Shown one piece after another: positions 1 to 5,591 of a DNA stretch of 10,974 bases. Within the stretch, counting starts at the first letter, position 1, and the number at the start of each line of letters is the position of its first letter. The notes under the pieces were generated by a model, which was not told where the DNA came from, searched no databases, and was given only the letters and a program-made list of their open reading frames with translations. The translations under genes and the position numbers were made by a program. This stretch comes from Clostridiales bacterium (GTDB taxonomy: Bacteria; Bacillota; Clostridia; Christensenellales; CAG-138): the NCBI GenBank assembly GCA_009783775.1, contig WRCT01000046.1, positions 1-10,974 of the forward strand, given 5' to 3'.

Positions 1-1
1 C

Positions 2-1051
2 GGTCAGACCCAGGCCAAAAAATCGTTGGCAGTGGCTGTCTACAATCACTATAAGCGGATCCAGAAGGGTAATATCGCCGGCGAGGTGGAGCTGCAAAAG
101 AGCAATATCGTCATGCTGGGGCCCACGGGCTGCGGCAAGACCATGCTGGCGCAGACTTTAGCCAAGATCCTGGACGTACCCTTTGCCGTGGCCGACGCGA
201 CTGCTTTAACCGAGGCGGGTTATGTGGGCGACGACGTGGAGAACATTCTCTTAAAGCTCATTCAGGCGGCGGAGTTCGACATCGAGCGCGCGCAGCACGG
301 GATCATTTATATCGACGAGATCGACAAGATCGCGCGCAAGGGCGAGAACGTCTCCATCACGCGCGACGTCTCGGGCGAGGGCGTGCAGCAGGCATTATTA
401 AAAATCCTCGAGGGCACCGTCGCAAACGTGCCCCCGCAGGGCGGCCGCAAGCACCCGCAGCAGGAATGCTTGCAGATCGACACGACGAACATTCTGTTCA
501 TCGTGGGCGGCGCGTTCACCGGCGTGGAAAAGATCATCGAAAAGCGCACGGGCTCCAAAATGCTCGGTTTCGGCGCGCCCGTCAAGACCCGTCAGGAGAA
601 GGACATCGGCGCGATCCTCAAGGAGATCCTGCCTGAGGATCTGCTGCGCTTTGGCTTAATCCCCGAGTTTGTCGGCCGCGTGCCCGTCATCGTCACCTTG
701 GAGAACCTGGACGAGGACGCGCTGGTGCAGATTCTGACCGAGCCGAAGAACGCCTTAACAAGGCAATACCAGCGGCTGTTTGACATGGACGGCGTGGAGC
801 TGGTCGTCAAGGAGGAGGCGCTGCGCGAAGTCGCGCGTATGGCGATCGCCCGCAAGACGGGCGCCCGCGGTCTGCGCGCGATCATGGAGGACGTCATGCT
901 CGACATCATGTACGATATTCCCTCTGCGGAGGGCATCGCCGCCTGCGTGATCGACGCGGACACGATCAAAAAGGTCTCCGAGCCGCGCCTGATCCCCGCC
1001 GAGACCAAAATGCCCTCGTCAAAGCGCAAGGAGCTAAAGAAAGCGGAATAA
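2..1051 (+). CDS. clpX: ATP-dependent Clp protease ATP-binding subunit ClpX (5' end outside window)
   Basis: ClpX is the cytosolic AAA+ unfoldase that feeds tagged proteins into the ClpP chamber. The reading frame is open from base 2 (GQTQAKKSLAVAVYNHYKR), so the N-terminal zinc-binding domain and the first part of the AAA+ module lie to the left. In the 349-residue fragment I see Walker A GPTGCGKT (about residues 40-47), the pore loop GYVG (73-76), Walker B IIYIDEID (101-108), an RKH pore loop GGRKHP (148-153), the ClpP-docking loop with MLGFG (187-191, the IGF-loop equivalent) and the sensor-2 motif TGARGLR (286-292). The docking loop implies a ClpP partner, which is not in the window. The TTG at 26 is not a true start because homology continues upstream of it. 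A hairpin terminator follows 19 bases after the stop. Identification is from family motifs and is near certain. Confidence 0.97.
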   Translation, partial: GQTQAKKSLAVAVYNHYKRIQKGNIAGEVELQKSNIVMLGPTGCGKTMLAQTLAKILDVPFAVADATALTEAGYVGDDVENILLKLIQAAEFDIERAQHGIIYIDEIDKIARKGENVSITRDVSGEGVQQALLKILEGTVANVPPQGGRKHPQQECLQIDTTNILFIVGGAFTGVEKIIEKRTGSKMLGFGAPVKTRQEKDIGAILKEILPEDLLRFGLIPEFVGRVPVIVTLENLDEDALVQILTEPKNALTRQYQRLFDMDGVELVVKEEALREVARMAIARKTGARGLRAIMEDVMLDIMYDIPSAEGIAACVIDADTIKKVSEPRLIPAETKMPSSKRKELKKAE

Positions 1052-1069
1052 AACTTAACATAAAATAAC

Positions 1070-1100
1070 AAGAGCCACCCCCTTTACAGGTGGCTCTTTT
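1070..1100 (+). terminator. Rho-independent terminator after clpX
   Basis: A perfect 10-bp stem (1070-1079 AAGAGCCACC pairs with 1089-1098 GGTGGCTCTT) closes a 9-base loop, starts 19 bases after the clpX stop and runs into a short T stretch (1095-1100, TCTTTT). The T tract is short, so termination may be partial. The loop contains the -35 box proposed for the next gene. Confidence 0.75.
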
Positions 1101-1110
1101 GATGTATAAT
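1083..1110 (+). promoter_or_regulatory. SigA-type promoter for the Tim44-like gene
   Basis: TTTACA (1083-1088, one mismatch to TTGACA), a 16-bp spacer and a perfect TATAAT (1105-1110) lie ahead of the ATG at 1139. The predicted start of transcription is near 1117, giving a leader of about 20 bases. The -35 hexamer is inside the loop of the clpX terminator and the spacer is the descending stem arm, so the two signals are superimposed. Based on sequence match only. Confidence 0.7.
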
Positions 1111-1125
1111 TATTATATACTTTTT

Positions 1126-1132
1126 GGGGAGG
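1126..1132 (+). promoter_or_regulatory. Ribosome binding site deciding the start at 1139
   Basis: GGGGAGG at 1126-1132 sits 6 bases before ATG 1139. It rules out the in-frame TTG at 1124, which lies before this site and would add five residues ahead of a clean signal peptide. Confidence 0.75.
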
Positions 1133-1138
1133 CCCTCT

Positions 1139-2059
1139 ATGAAACGAATCATTACATTCCTGTTGGTCATTATGCTGGTATTGACGCTCTGCCTATGGCC
1201 GCTTTGGGCGGGCGCGGACGTCGGGGATTTCAACGACTACGGCGGCGGCGACTGGGGCGGCAGTGACTGGGGCTGGAGCGGCAGTGACGGCGACTGGGGC
1301 GGCGGCGGCGGAAACTTCAGCGCGACCTCGGTCGGTCTTTTCGTTATCATTATCGGCGTTTGGGTGGTCCTGCATTTCGTGAAAAAGAGCAAAGGCGGCT
1401 CGCCGCCCGCCGCAAGCGGCGCGGGGCCCGAGGTGCGCGACCATACGAATGCGATCGTGCCGGCCGTGCAGGAAAAAGACCCGCAGTTTTCCAATGATAA
1501 ATTCATCGCCTGGGTCAAAGAGGTGTTCTTTACCCTGCAATACGCGTGGATGGAACGCGACTGGGAGAAGGTGCGGCCCTTCGAGAAAGAGGAGCTGTAC
1601 AAACAGCACGAAATGCAGCTGCAGCAGTACATCAACAACGGCCGGATCAATGTGCTCGAGCGGATCAATATCAACCAAGCCTATCTGCAAAAGTATGTGC
1701 GCGACGCGGACTATGAATATCTCTCCGTCTTTTTGCAGGTGCGCATGACGGACTACATCAAGGACGAAAAGACGGGCGCGATCTTAAAGGGCTCGCCCGA
1801 TGTGGACTGCCATCTGAAGTATATCTACACCTTCATGCGCAAAACCGGCGTGCTGACCGATCCGGCCAGCAGCAACAAGAGCACGACCAACTGCCCGAAC
1901 TGCGGCGCGCCGACCAAGATCACCAGCGCGGGCAAGTGCGAATACTGCGAGAGCGTCATCACGACCGGCGCGTTCGACTGGGTGCTGTCCAACATCGACG
2001 GCGTCAAGCCGCATACGGTCATCGACGACTCGGGCGTTATTATTCGGGATCGGGAATAA
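1139..2059 (+). CDS. Tim44-like domain membrane protein with C-terminal zinc ribbon
   Basis: A predicted 306-residue secreted or membrane-anchored protein of unknown function. Residues 1-26 look like a signal peptide or first membrane segment (MKRIITFLLVIMLVLTLCLW). Residues 29-58 are a Gly/Asp/Trp-rich tract with repeated DWG units. Residues 64-82 form a second hydrophobic segment followed by basic KKSK. Residues 108-285 resemble the Tim44-like (NTF2-fold) domain of bacterial proteins with this layout, with aromatic-rich helices (FIAWVKEVFFTLQYAWMERD) and a D-Y-E-Y-L strand. A CPNC...CEYC zinc-ribbon pair (252-255 and 267-270) interrupts the last part of that domain. Which side of the membrane the domain faces is not settled by the sequence: a cleaved signal plus one anchor would place it in the cytoplasm. 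It has its own promoter and is probably monocistronic, ending at a convergent repeat. The domain call is from memory of the family and is moderately sure. Confidence 0.75.
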   Translation: MKRIITFLLVIMLVLTLCLWPLWAGADVGDFNDYGGGDWGGSDWGWSGSDGDWGGGGGNFSATSVGLFVIIIGVWVVLHFVKKSKGGSPPAASGAGPEVRDHTNAIVPAVQEKDPQFSNDKFIAWVKEVFFTLQYAWMERDWEKVRPFEKEELYKQHEMQLQQYINNGRINVLERININQAYLQKYVRDADYEYLSVFLQVRMTDYIKDEKTGAILKGSPDVDCHLKYIYTFMRKTGVLTDPASSNKSTTNCPNCGAPTKITSAGKCEYCESVITTGAFDWVLSNIDGVKPHTVIDDSGVIIRDRE

Positions 2060-2092
2060 ACTACAAACTACAATGTACAAACTACAATTGAT

Positions 2093-2116
2093 GAAAAAAC
2101 TGCCTGCGGCAGTTTC
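2093..2116 (-). terminator. Rho-independent terminator for the rplI-dnaB transcript
   Basis: Read on the minus strand, AAACTGCC-GCA-GGCAGTTT forms a perfect 8-bp stem with a 3-base loop and runs directly into TTTTTTC. It lies about 82 bases past the dnaB stop at 2198. On the plus strand the same hairpin is followed only by TTTC and would be weak. Confidence 0.7.
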
Positions 2117-2123
2117 AAATCAA

Positions 2124-2147
2124 AGGGGCGGCCATAAGGTCGCCCTT
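2124..2147. repeat. GGGCGGCC/GGTCGCCC hairpin, possible weak terminator
   Basis: A 10-bp stem (2124-2133 with 2138-2147, including two G-T pairs) closes a 4-base ATAA loop. The core resembles the hairpin at 5348-5366. On the plus strand it is followed by CCTTCATTG and may help stop transcription from the Tim44-like gene. The pairing is certain but the function is a guess. Confidence 0.6.
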
Positions 2148-2197
2148 CCTTCATTGTAGTTTGTAGTTTGTACATTGTAGTTTTCGTGCGATTGCGC

Positions 2198-3577
2198 CTA
2201 CGCCTCCCAGGCTATATCTCTAAATCTGGTAAACTCGCCCTGCCAGGCCAGCTGAATGGTCTCGGTCGGGCCGTGCCGGTTTTTGCCGATGATGACCTCG
2301 GCGACATTGGTATTGGTTGAGGGGTCGTCGGGGTCCGGTTTCGGGCGATAGAGCAGCATGACCAGGTCCGCGTCCTGCTCGATCGAGCCGCTTTCGCGCA
2401 GGTCCGAGACGCGCGGCCGCCCGCCTTCGCTCGCGGGCCGGTTTTCCGAGGCGCGGTTCAATTGGCTGAGCAGCAAAATCGGCACGTCCAGCTCACGCGC
2501 CAGACGCTTGAACTCACGCGTCATGGACGAGACGTCGTTGTAGCGGCTGTCGCTCTTTCGCTTTTCCTCGCCCGTGCCGTCCATGAGCTGCAAGTAGTCG
2601 ATCACGACCATATCGAGCCCCTTCTGCGCCTTGAGCCTGCGGCACTTGGTCCGGATCTCGCGCACGGTCGCGCCGCCTAAATCGTCGATGTGTACCGCGC
2701 TCGCCTCGAGCGTGTCGCCCGCGTCCATGAGCCGCCCCACCTCCGCGTCGGATAGGTTGCCCTCGTTGATCTTTTGGCTGTCCACGCTCGCCTCGCTGCA
2801 AAGCATACGCTTGACCAGCTGGTTGCGGCTCATCTCCAGCGAGAACACGACCACTGACCGCTTTTTTTCGCTGTCGCGCAGCGCGGCGTGCTCGGCGATG
2901 TTCATGGCAAAGGAGGTCTTGCCCATGCCGGGCCGGCCCGCAATGATGACGAGGTCGCTCCTTTGCAGGCCATTGGTCAGCTGGTTCAAGCGGCGAAAGC
3001 CGGTGTCTATGCCGGTCAGCCGGCCCTTGCGCGCGTTGACCTCGCCGATCTCGATCAGTGCGGGCTGCACGATCTCCTCGATGGGGACCAGGGATTCCTC
3101 GCTCTTGCGCATGGAGATGTCAAAGATCATCTTTTCGGCCTGCTCGAGTGACTTGTCCACGTCGCGGGCGTCGTCCCCGCCCAAGCGGACCATCTCATTG
3201 CCCGCGCGGATTAAGCCCCGCTGCACGCTGCGCTCCTCGACGATCTCGGCGTAGTGGGAGACGTTCTCGGTGGTGGGCACAAAGGCCATCAGCTCGGTAA
3301 GGTAAACGGTGCCGCCCGCGCGGTCTAATTTGCCGTAACGCTCCAGCTCGTTGCTGAGCGTGATGAGGTCGACCGACCGGCCGTCGCCGTTGATCTGGCG
3401 CATGGCCTCGAAGATATCCTTGTGCGCGCTCTTGTAAAAGTCGTCGGGCTTTAATTGCTCCAACATCTGCTCCAATGCGTTTAGCTCCAGCAGCATGGAG
3501 CCCAGCACGCTGCGCTCCGCGTCCATGCTGTGCGGGTTTTTTTGCTCAATCGGGGCTTGTTCGAAAATCTCTTCCAT
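2198..3577 (-). CDS. dnaB: Replicative DNA helicase DnaB
   Basis: The hexameric helicase that unwinds DNA at the replication fork and recruits DnaG primase (named DnaC in Bacillus subtilis). The protein has 459 residues, the usual length. The N-terminal helical domain (about 14-120, PHSMDAERSVLGSMLL) is followed by a linker and the RecA-like motor. Visible motor motifs are Walker A GRPGMGKT (214-221), the H1a-type segment VVVFSLEMS (242-250), Walker B VVIDYLQL (324-331), LLLSQLNR (368-375) and the arginine-finger region GKNRHGPT (431-438). No intein interrupts the Walker A or other motifs. The ATG at 3577 lies one base after the rplI stop, with GGAAGGG four bases upstream inside the rplI 3' end, so the pair is co-transcribed and probably coupled. 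No DnaI or DnaC-type loader is in the window. Confidence 0.98.
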   Translation of the reverse strand: MEEIFEQAPIEQKNPHSMDAERSVLGSMLLELNALEQMLEQLKPDDFYKSAHKDIFEAMRQINGDGRSVDLITLSNELERYGKLDRAGGTVYLTELMAFVPTTENVSHYAEIVEERSVQRGLIRAGNEMVRLGGDDARDVDKSLEQAEKMIFDISMRKSEESLVPIEEIVQPALIEIGEVNARKGRLTGIDTGFRRLNQLTNGLQRSDLVIIAGRPGMGKTSFAMNIAEHAALRDSEKKRSVVVFSLEMSRNQLVKRMLCSEASVDSQKINEGNLSDAEVGRLMDAGDTLEASAVHIDDLGGATVREIRTKCRRLKAQKGLDMVVIDYLQLMDGTGEEKRKSDSRYNDVSSMTREFKRLARELDVPILLLSQLNRASENRPASEGGRPRVSDLRESGSIEQDADLVMLLYRPKPDPDDPSTNTNVAEVIIGKNRHGPTETIQLAWQGEFTRFRDIAWEA

Positions 3578-3578
3578 G

Positions 3579-4028
3579 CTACCCTTCCATTGCCTTTACG
3601 ATGACGGTAAAGGTCACGCCGACGCCCTCGAACAGGTTTGCCTTGGCCTTGTACTCGCCCACGCCATGGACTGGCTCGAGGCTGATTTTTTTCTTGTCCA
3701 GCGTGATCCCCTTTTGCTTTTCCAAGGCGATGGCGACCTCCTTGCCCGAGATATTGCCGAAGAGCTTGCCGCTGCCACCCACGCGTGCATACACGACCAC
3801 GGCGGTGTTCTCGAGCCGCTTGGCCTCCTCGCGCGCCTGAATGCCCGCCTGGAATTTGCGGTGCTGGGCCGCGCTCTTTTGGATGTTCATCGCGTTGACG
3901 GCCGCCTTGTCCGCCGGCGACGCCATCTTGCGCGGCAGCAGAAAGTTGCGCGCGTAACCCTCCGCGACATTCACGATGTCGCCCTTCTTGCCCGTGCCCT
4001 TGATGTCTTGTTCCAATAGTACCTTCAT
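3579..4028 (-). CDS. rplI: 50S ribosomal protein L9
   Basis: L9 (bL9) binds 23S rRNA and helps keep the reading frame during translation. The 149 residues match the family length. The N-terminal rRNA-binding domain carries the signature GxxGDIVNVAEGYARNFLLP (about 14-32), followed by the long connecting helix rich in Ala, Lys and Glu (38-75) and the C-terminal domain with KLFGNISGKEVAIAL (87-101). The start at 4028 is supported by a strong AAAGGAGGG seven bases upstream (4035-4043). dnaB follows after a single base. In many Firmicutes gdpP lies directly upstream. Here about 1.56 kb separates the gdpP stop from the rplI start, occupied by the DUF2812-like gene and repeats. I found no convincing dedicated promoter between 4029 and 4119. 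Confidence 0.98.
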   Translation of the reverse strand: MKVLLEQDIKGTGKKGDIVNVAEGYARNFLLPRKMASPADKAAVNAMNIQKSAAQHRKFQAGIQAREEAKRLENTAVVVYARVGGSGKLFGNISGKEVAIALEKQKGITLDKKKISLEPVHGVGEYKAKANLFEGVGVTFTVIVKAMEG

Positions 4029-4053
4029 CTCAATCCCTCCTTTTTGTGCTGCT

Positions 4054-4108
4054 TGTCATTCTGAGCGACAGCGAAGAATCCAGACCCTTCGCTCCGCTCA
4101 GGGTGACA
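4054..4108. repeat. Palindromic intergenic repeat, copy 1
   Basis: An imperfect palindrome whose arms (TGTCA, CTGAGCG, AGCGAA on the left; TTCGCT, CGCTCAG, TGACA on the right) enclose GAATCCAGACCC. Bases 4057-4108 match 5281-5332 at 48 of 52 positions, in the same orientation and without gaps. It fills most of the spacer between the DUF2812-like gene and rplI. There is no T tract, so it is not a standard terminator. It resembles the REP-like repeats with a GTCATTCTGAGCG core found scattered between genes in many bacteria. Confidence 0.88.
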
Positions 4109-4119
4109 CAGAATCCGAT

Positions 4120-5142
4120 TTATTGCAATAACAAAATCTCCTCGACCTGCGCGGGTGTCAGCGGTTCCTGCCGGTATGTGCCGCTGAAAATCACAATGCG
4201 GTCGTAGATGATATAGATTGTCTCAAAATAGTCAGATGTTCTTTTTACGCTTTTCGCGCCAAAGGGTGTGGGGTCAAGTGTCTCTATTTTCGCAACGCGC
4301 ATACGTCCCCGATTCATTCCCGCCTGAAGCTGCCAATTCAAAACAAAACCAATATTACTTCTGAAAACCGTAAACACCTTTGTTTCACCATTTGTGAAAG
4401 TATACTCATACTTGGCCTCACTTGCCAAAAAGGTGGCATTGTAGGAAATGAGGCTCTCATTGCGGGACTTTGCCGCAGAGGAGACCACCGCGTCTATCCC
4501 CTTGGAACCGAGTAAAACCGAAAATAAAATAACAAATATAATGTTAATTTTCTTGAACGTCCATACTTTGCCCCTGGGTCTTGATGGTACCAAGCCGCGC
4601 TTATGCCGAATGGCCCAAATGATCAGTTTCATCGCCGGAGCCAATATGAGCACAAACAAAAACAGATTCAGCAAGGAGAAAACCAGCGTGAAATAAGAGG
4701 CGAAGATGTTGTCATAAGTTAACCTGTCACTCAGAATTCTATAACAATAGAAGATACCAAAGGGAAGGCCAACAAGCCACGCCCACACATTTTGCCGCAC
4801 AGTTTCGCTGACAACGGTCTCCCGTTCCTCCTTTGCGTTCATTACAAAGGGAGGGCGGTTTTTTTCGGTGGAAACAAAAATATGAAAGACTTCTGTTGCG
4901 CAGACAAACTCCCAGCCGGGGCAAACCGCTGCGGGTGGTTTTACCGCATAATGCAAGCACCGCGGCGCTGCCTTCTTAAAATAAAAAATCCGCGCGCCCC
5001 GTGCGCCCCACTCCCTGTCCTGCTGCTGGACAGAGACAAACTTCCACCCCTGCAACGCCATATCTTCCAGATACGCGCTGACTTTGTCAAACTCGTAAGG
5101 CTGAAACGCAAGTGCTTTTTTTCGTTCATTCGGGTTTTTCAT
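4120..5142 (-). CDS. DUF2812-like domain membrane protein
   Basis: A 340-residue membrane protein of unknown function. The N-terminal 90 residues resemble DUF2812: FDKVSAYLEDMALQGWKFV (18-36), an aromatic strand IFYFKKA (52-58), a YAVKPP element and a PGWEFVCATEVFHIF segment (75-89). Three hydrophobic segments follow (about 119-136, 148-175 and 198-216). A C-terminal domain of about 125 residues is likely outside the cell if the N terminus is cytoplasmic; it is strand-rich, with TNGETKVFTVF and YFETIYIIYDRIVIFSGTYR. The ATG at 5142 has AAAGGGAAAT just before it. The gene is visibly more AT-rich than its neighbours, most clearly around 4500-4560. It splits the usual gdpP-rplI-dnaB order and is bracketed by two copies of a 52-bp repeat, suggesting later arrival. 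DUF2812 genes often sit beside a PadR-type regulator, but none is here. The domain call is from memory. Confidence 0.72.
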   Translation of the reverse strand: MKNPNERKKALAFQPYEFDKVSAYLEDMALQGWKFVSVQQQDREWGARGARIFYFKKAAPRCLHYAVKPPAAVCPGWEFVCATEVFHIFVSTEKNRPPFVMNAKEERETVVSETVRQNVWAWLVGLPFGIFYCYRILSDRLTYDNIFASYFTLVFSLLNLFLFVLILAPAMKLIIWAIRHKRGLVPSRPRGKVWTFKKINIIFVILFSVLLGSKGIDAVVSSAAKSRNESLISYNATFLASEAKYEYTFTNGETKVFTVFRSNIGFVLNWQLQAGMNRGRMRVAKIETLDPTPFGAKSVKRTSDYFETIYIIYDRIVIFSGTYRQEPLTPAQVEEILLLQ

Positions 5143-5178
5143 ATTTCCCTTTCCATAAGTCGTCTGTCATTGGAGCCC

Positions 5179-5273
5179 CTGATTAAATCGTTCGCTGAGT
5201 AGATTGGCTATCAGAATGGCCCCAACTTAGGAGCTTTTGACAGGCCAACTATTCCACCTCACGATTTAATCAG
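5179..5273. repeat. 95-bp stretch with 13-bp terminal inverted repeats
   Basis: CTGATTAAATCGT (5179-5191) and its exact complement ACGATTTAATCAG (5261-5273) enclose 69 bases with no ORF. It lies just upstream of the DUF2812-like gene start at 5142. It may be a remnant of a small mobile element or an internally deleted insertion sequence. I could not recognise a family. Confidence 0.6.
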
Positions 5274-5280
5274 TGGGCCC

Positions 5281-5332
5281 CATTCTGCGCGCCGGCGAAG
5301 AATCCGGACCCTTCGCTCCGCTCAGGGTGACA
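5281..5332. repeat. Palindromic intergenic repeat, copy 2
   Basis: Matches 4057-4108 at 48 of 52 positions in the same orientation. The four differences all fall in the left half and weaken the palindrome, while the right half (CCCTTCGCTCCGCTCAGGG) is unchanged. The GT that starts copy 1 is replaced by CC, where this copy abuts the inverted-repeat element at 5179-5273. Confidence 0.85.
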
Positions 5333-5347
5333 GTTGGCTGGTCAGGC

Positions 5348-5370
5348 GGGCGACCACAGGTCGCCCCTAC
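5348..5370. repeat. GGGCGACC-ACA-GGTCGCCC hairpin ending CCTAC
   Basis: A perfect 8-bp stem (5348-5355 with 5359-5366) with a 3-base loop, followed by CTAC. The stem core is shared with the hairpin at 2124-2147 and the CCCCTAC end with the element at 5531-5591, which suggests one family of modular intergenic repeats. Confidence 0.75.
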
Positions 5371-5387
5371 GGTTGCGTTGGTTTGGC

Positions 5388-5450
5388 GGCGGGAGCCCCG
5401 GGTCCCCGATAAATCCGCAGACTTGTTGGGGTGGACAGCCCCCGCCCTAC
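5388..5450. repeat. GGCGGG...CCGCCCTAC repeat, copy A
   Basis: Begins GGCGGGAGCCCCGGGTCCCC and ends CCCCCGCCCTAC. The layout is the same as at 5531-5591: an outer GGCGGG/CCGCCC stem, a central GGGTCCC and an inner CCCCGATAAATC/GACTTGTTGGGG partial stem. It is more decayed than copy B. Confidence 0.65.
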
Positions 5451-5469
5451 TGTTCATTGCCATACAATT

Positions 5470-5488
5470 ATAACGCTGTAAGCGTTAT
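5470..5488. repeat. Small perfect hairpin ATAACGCT-GTA-AGCGTTAT
   Basis: An 8-bp perfect stem (5470-5477 with 5481-5488) and a 3-base loop, about 100 bases past the gdpP stop on the minus strand, where it is followed by AATTGT. A weak termination or RNA-processing role after gdpP is possible, but there is no clear T tract. Confidence 0.5.
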
Positions 5489-5530
5489 TTCCTTCGCTCC
5501 ACTCTCAACTCTCCACACTCCACTCTTACG

Positions 5531-5591
5531 GGCGGGCTGACGCGGGTCCCGACAAATCCCTTGGATTTGTTGGGTGCACCACCGCCCCTAC
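5531..5591. repeat. GGCGGG...CCGCCCCTAC repeat, copy B, reaching the gdpP stop codon
   Basis: An outer GGGCGG/CCGCCC pairing (5530-5535 with 5582-5587) encloses an inner 12-bp stem with one G-T pair (5548-5559 CCCGACAAATCC with 5563-5574 GGATTTGTTGGG, loop CTT). The closing CCCCTAC, read on the minus strand as GTAGGGG, contains the TAG stop of gdpP (5588-5590). The same CCTAC end occurs at 5348-5370 and 5388-5450. Confidence 0.75.

Larger units (their letters stand above)
2065..2183. repeat. Composite inverted-repeat element between convergent genes
   Basis: A perfect 23-bp inverted repeat (2065-2087 and 2161-2183, core ACTACAATGTACAAACTAC) encloses two further hairpins. One has an 8-bp stem at 2097-2104/2108-2115 and the other a 10-bp stem at 2124-2133/2138-2147. 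The arms contain short internal repeats of ACTACAA. The element fills nearly the whole spacer between the stop of the Tim44-like gene and the stop of dnaB. It contains no ORF of note. It could be a small non-autonomous mobile element or a bidirectional transcription barrier. Confidence 0.8.
5143..5587. other. Gene-free spacer filled with repeat elements
   Basis: These 445 bases between gdpP and the DUF2812-like gene hold no credible coding region. Short open frames here have no ribosome binding site or recognisable product. The spacer is a mosaic of palindromic elements, listed separately at 5179-5273, 5281-5332, 5348-5370, 5388-5450, 5470-5488 and 5531-5591. The stretch 5490-5528 is a CT-rich run with repeated CACTC and CTC motifs. 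No convincing promoter for the minus-strand gene starting at 5142 was found. Confidence 0.7.

Noticed and set aside
26..28. TTG as the start of clpX
   Set aside because: The frame stays open to the window edge and the upstream residues match the ClpX family, so the gene is cut by the window.
1124..1138. TTG at 1124 as the start of the Tim44-like gene
   Set aside because: The ribosome binding site lies after this codon and fits ATG 1139.
3495..4019. Plus-strand open frame opposite rplI and the dnaB start
   Set aside because: Antisense to two certain core genes and of shadow composition.
4054..4108. Terminator before rplI
   Set aside because: The palindrome lacks a T tract on either strand and matches a repeat found elsewhere in the window.
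5166..5591. CRISPR array
   Set aside because: The repeats differ from each other, are not evenly spaced, and no cas gene is present.
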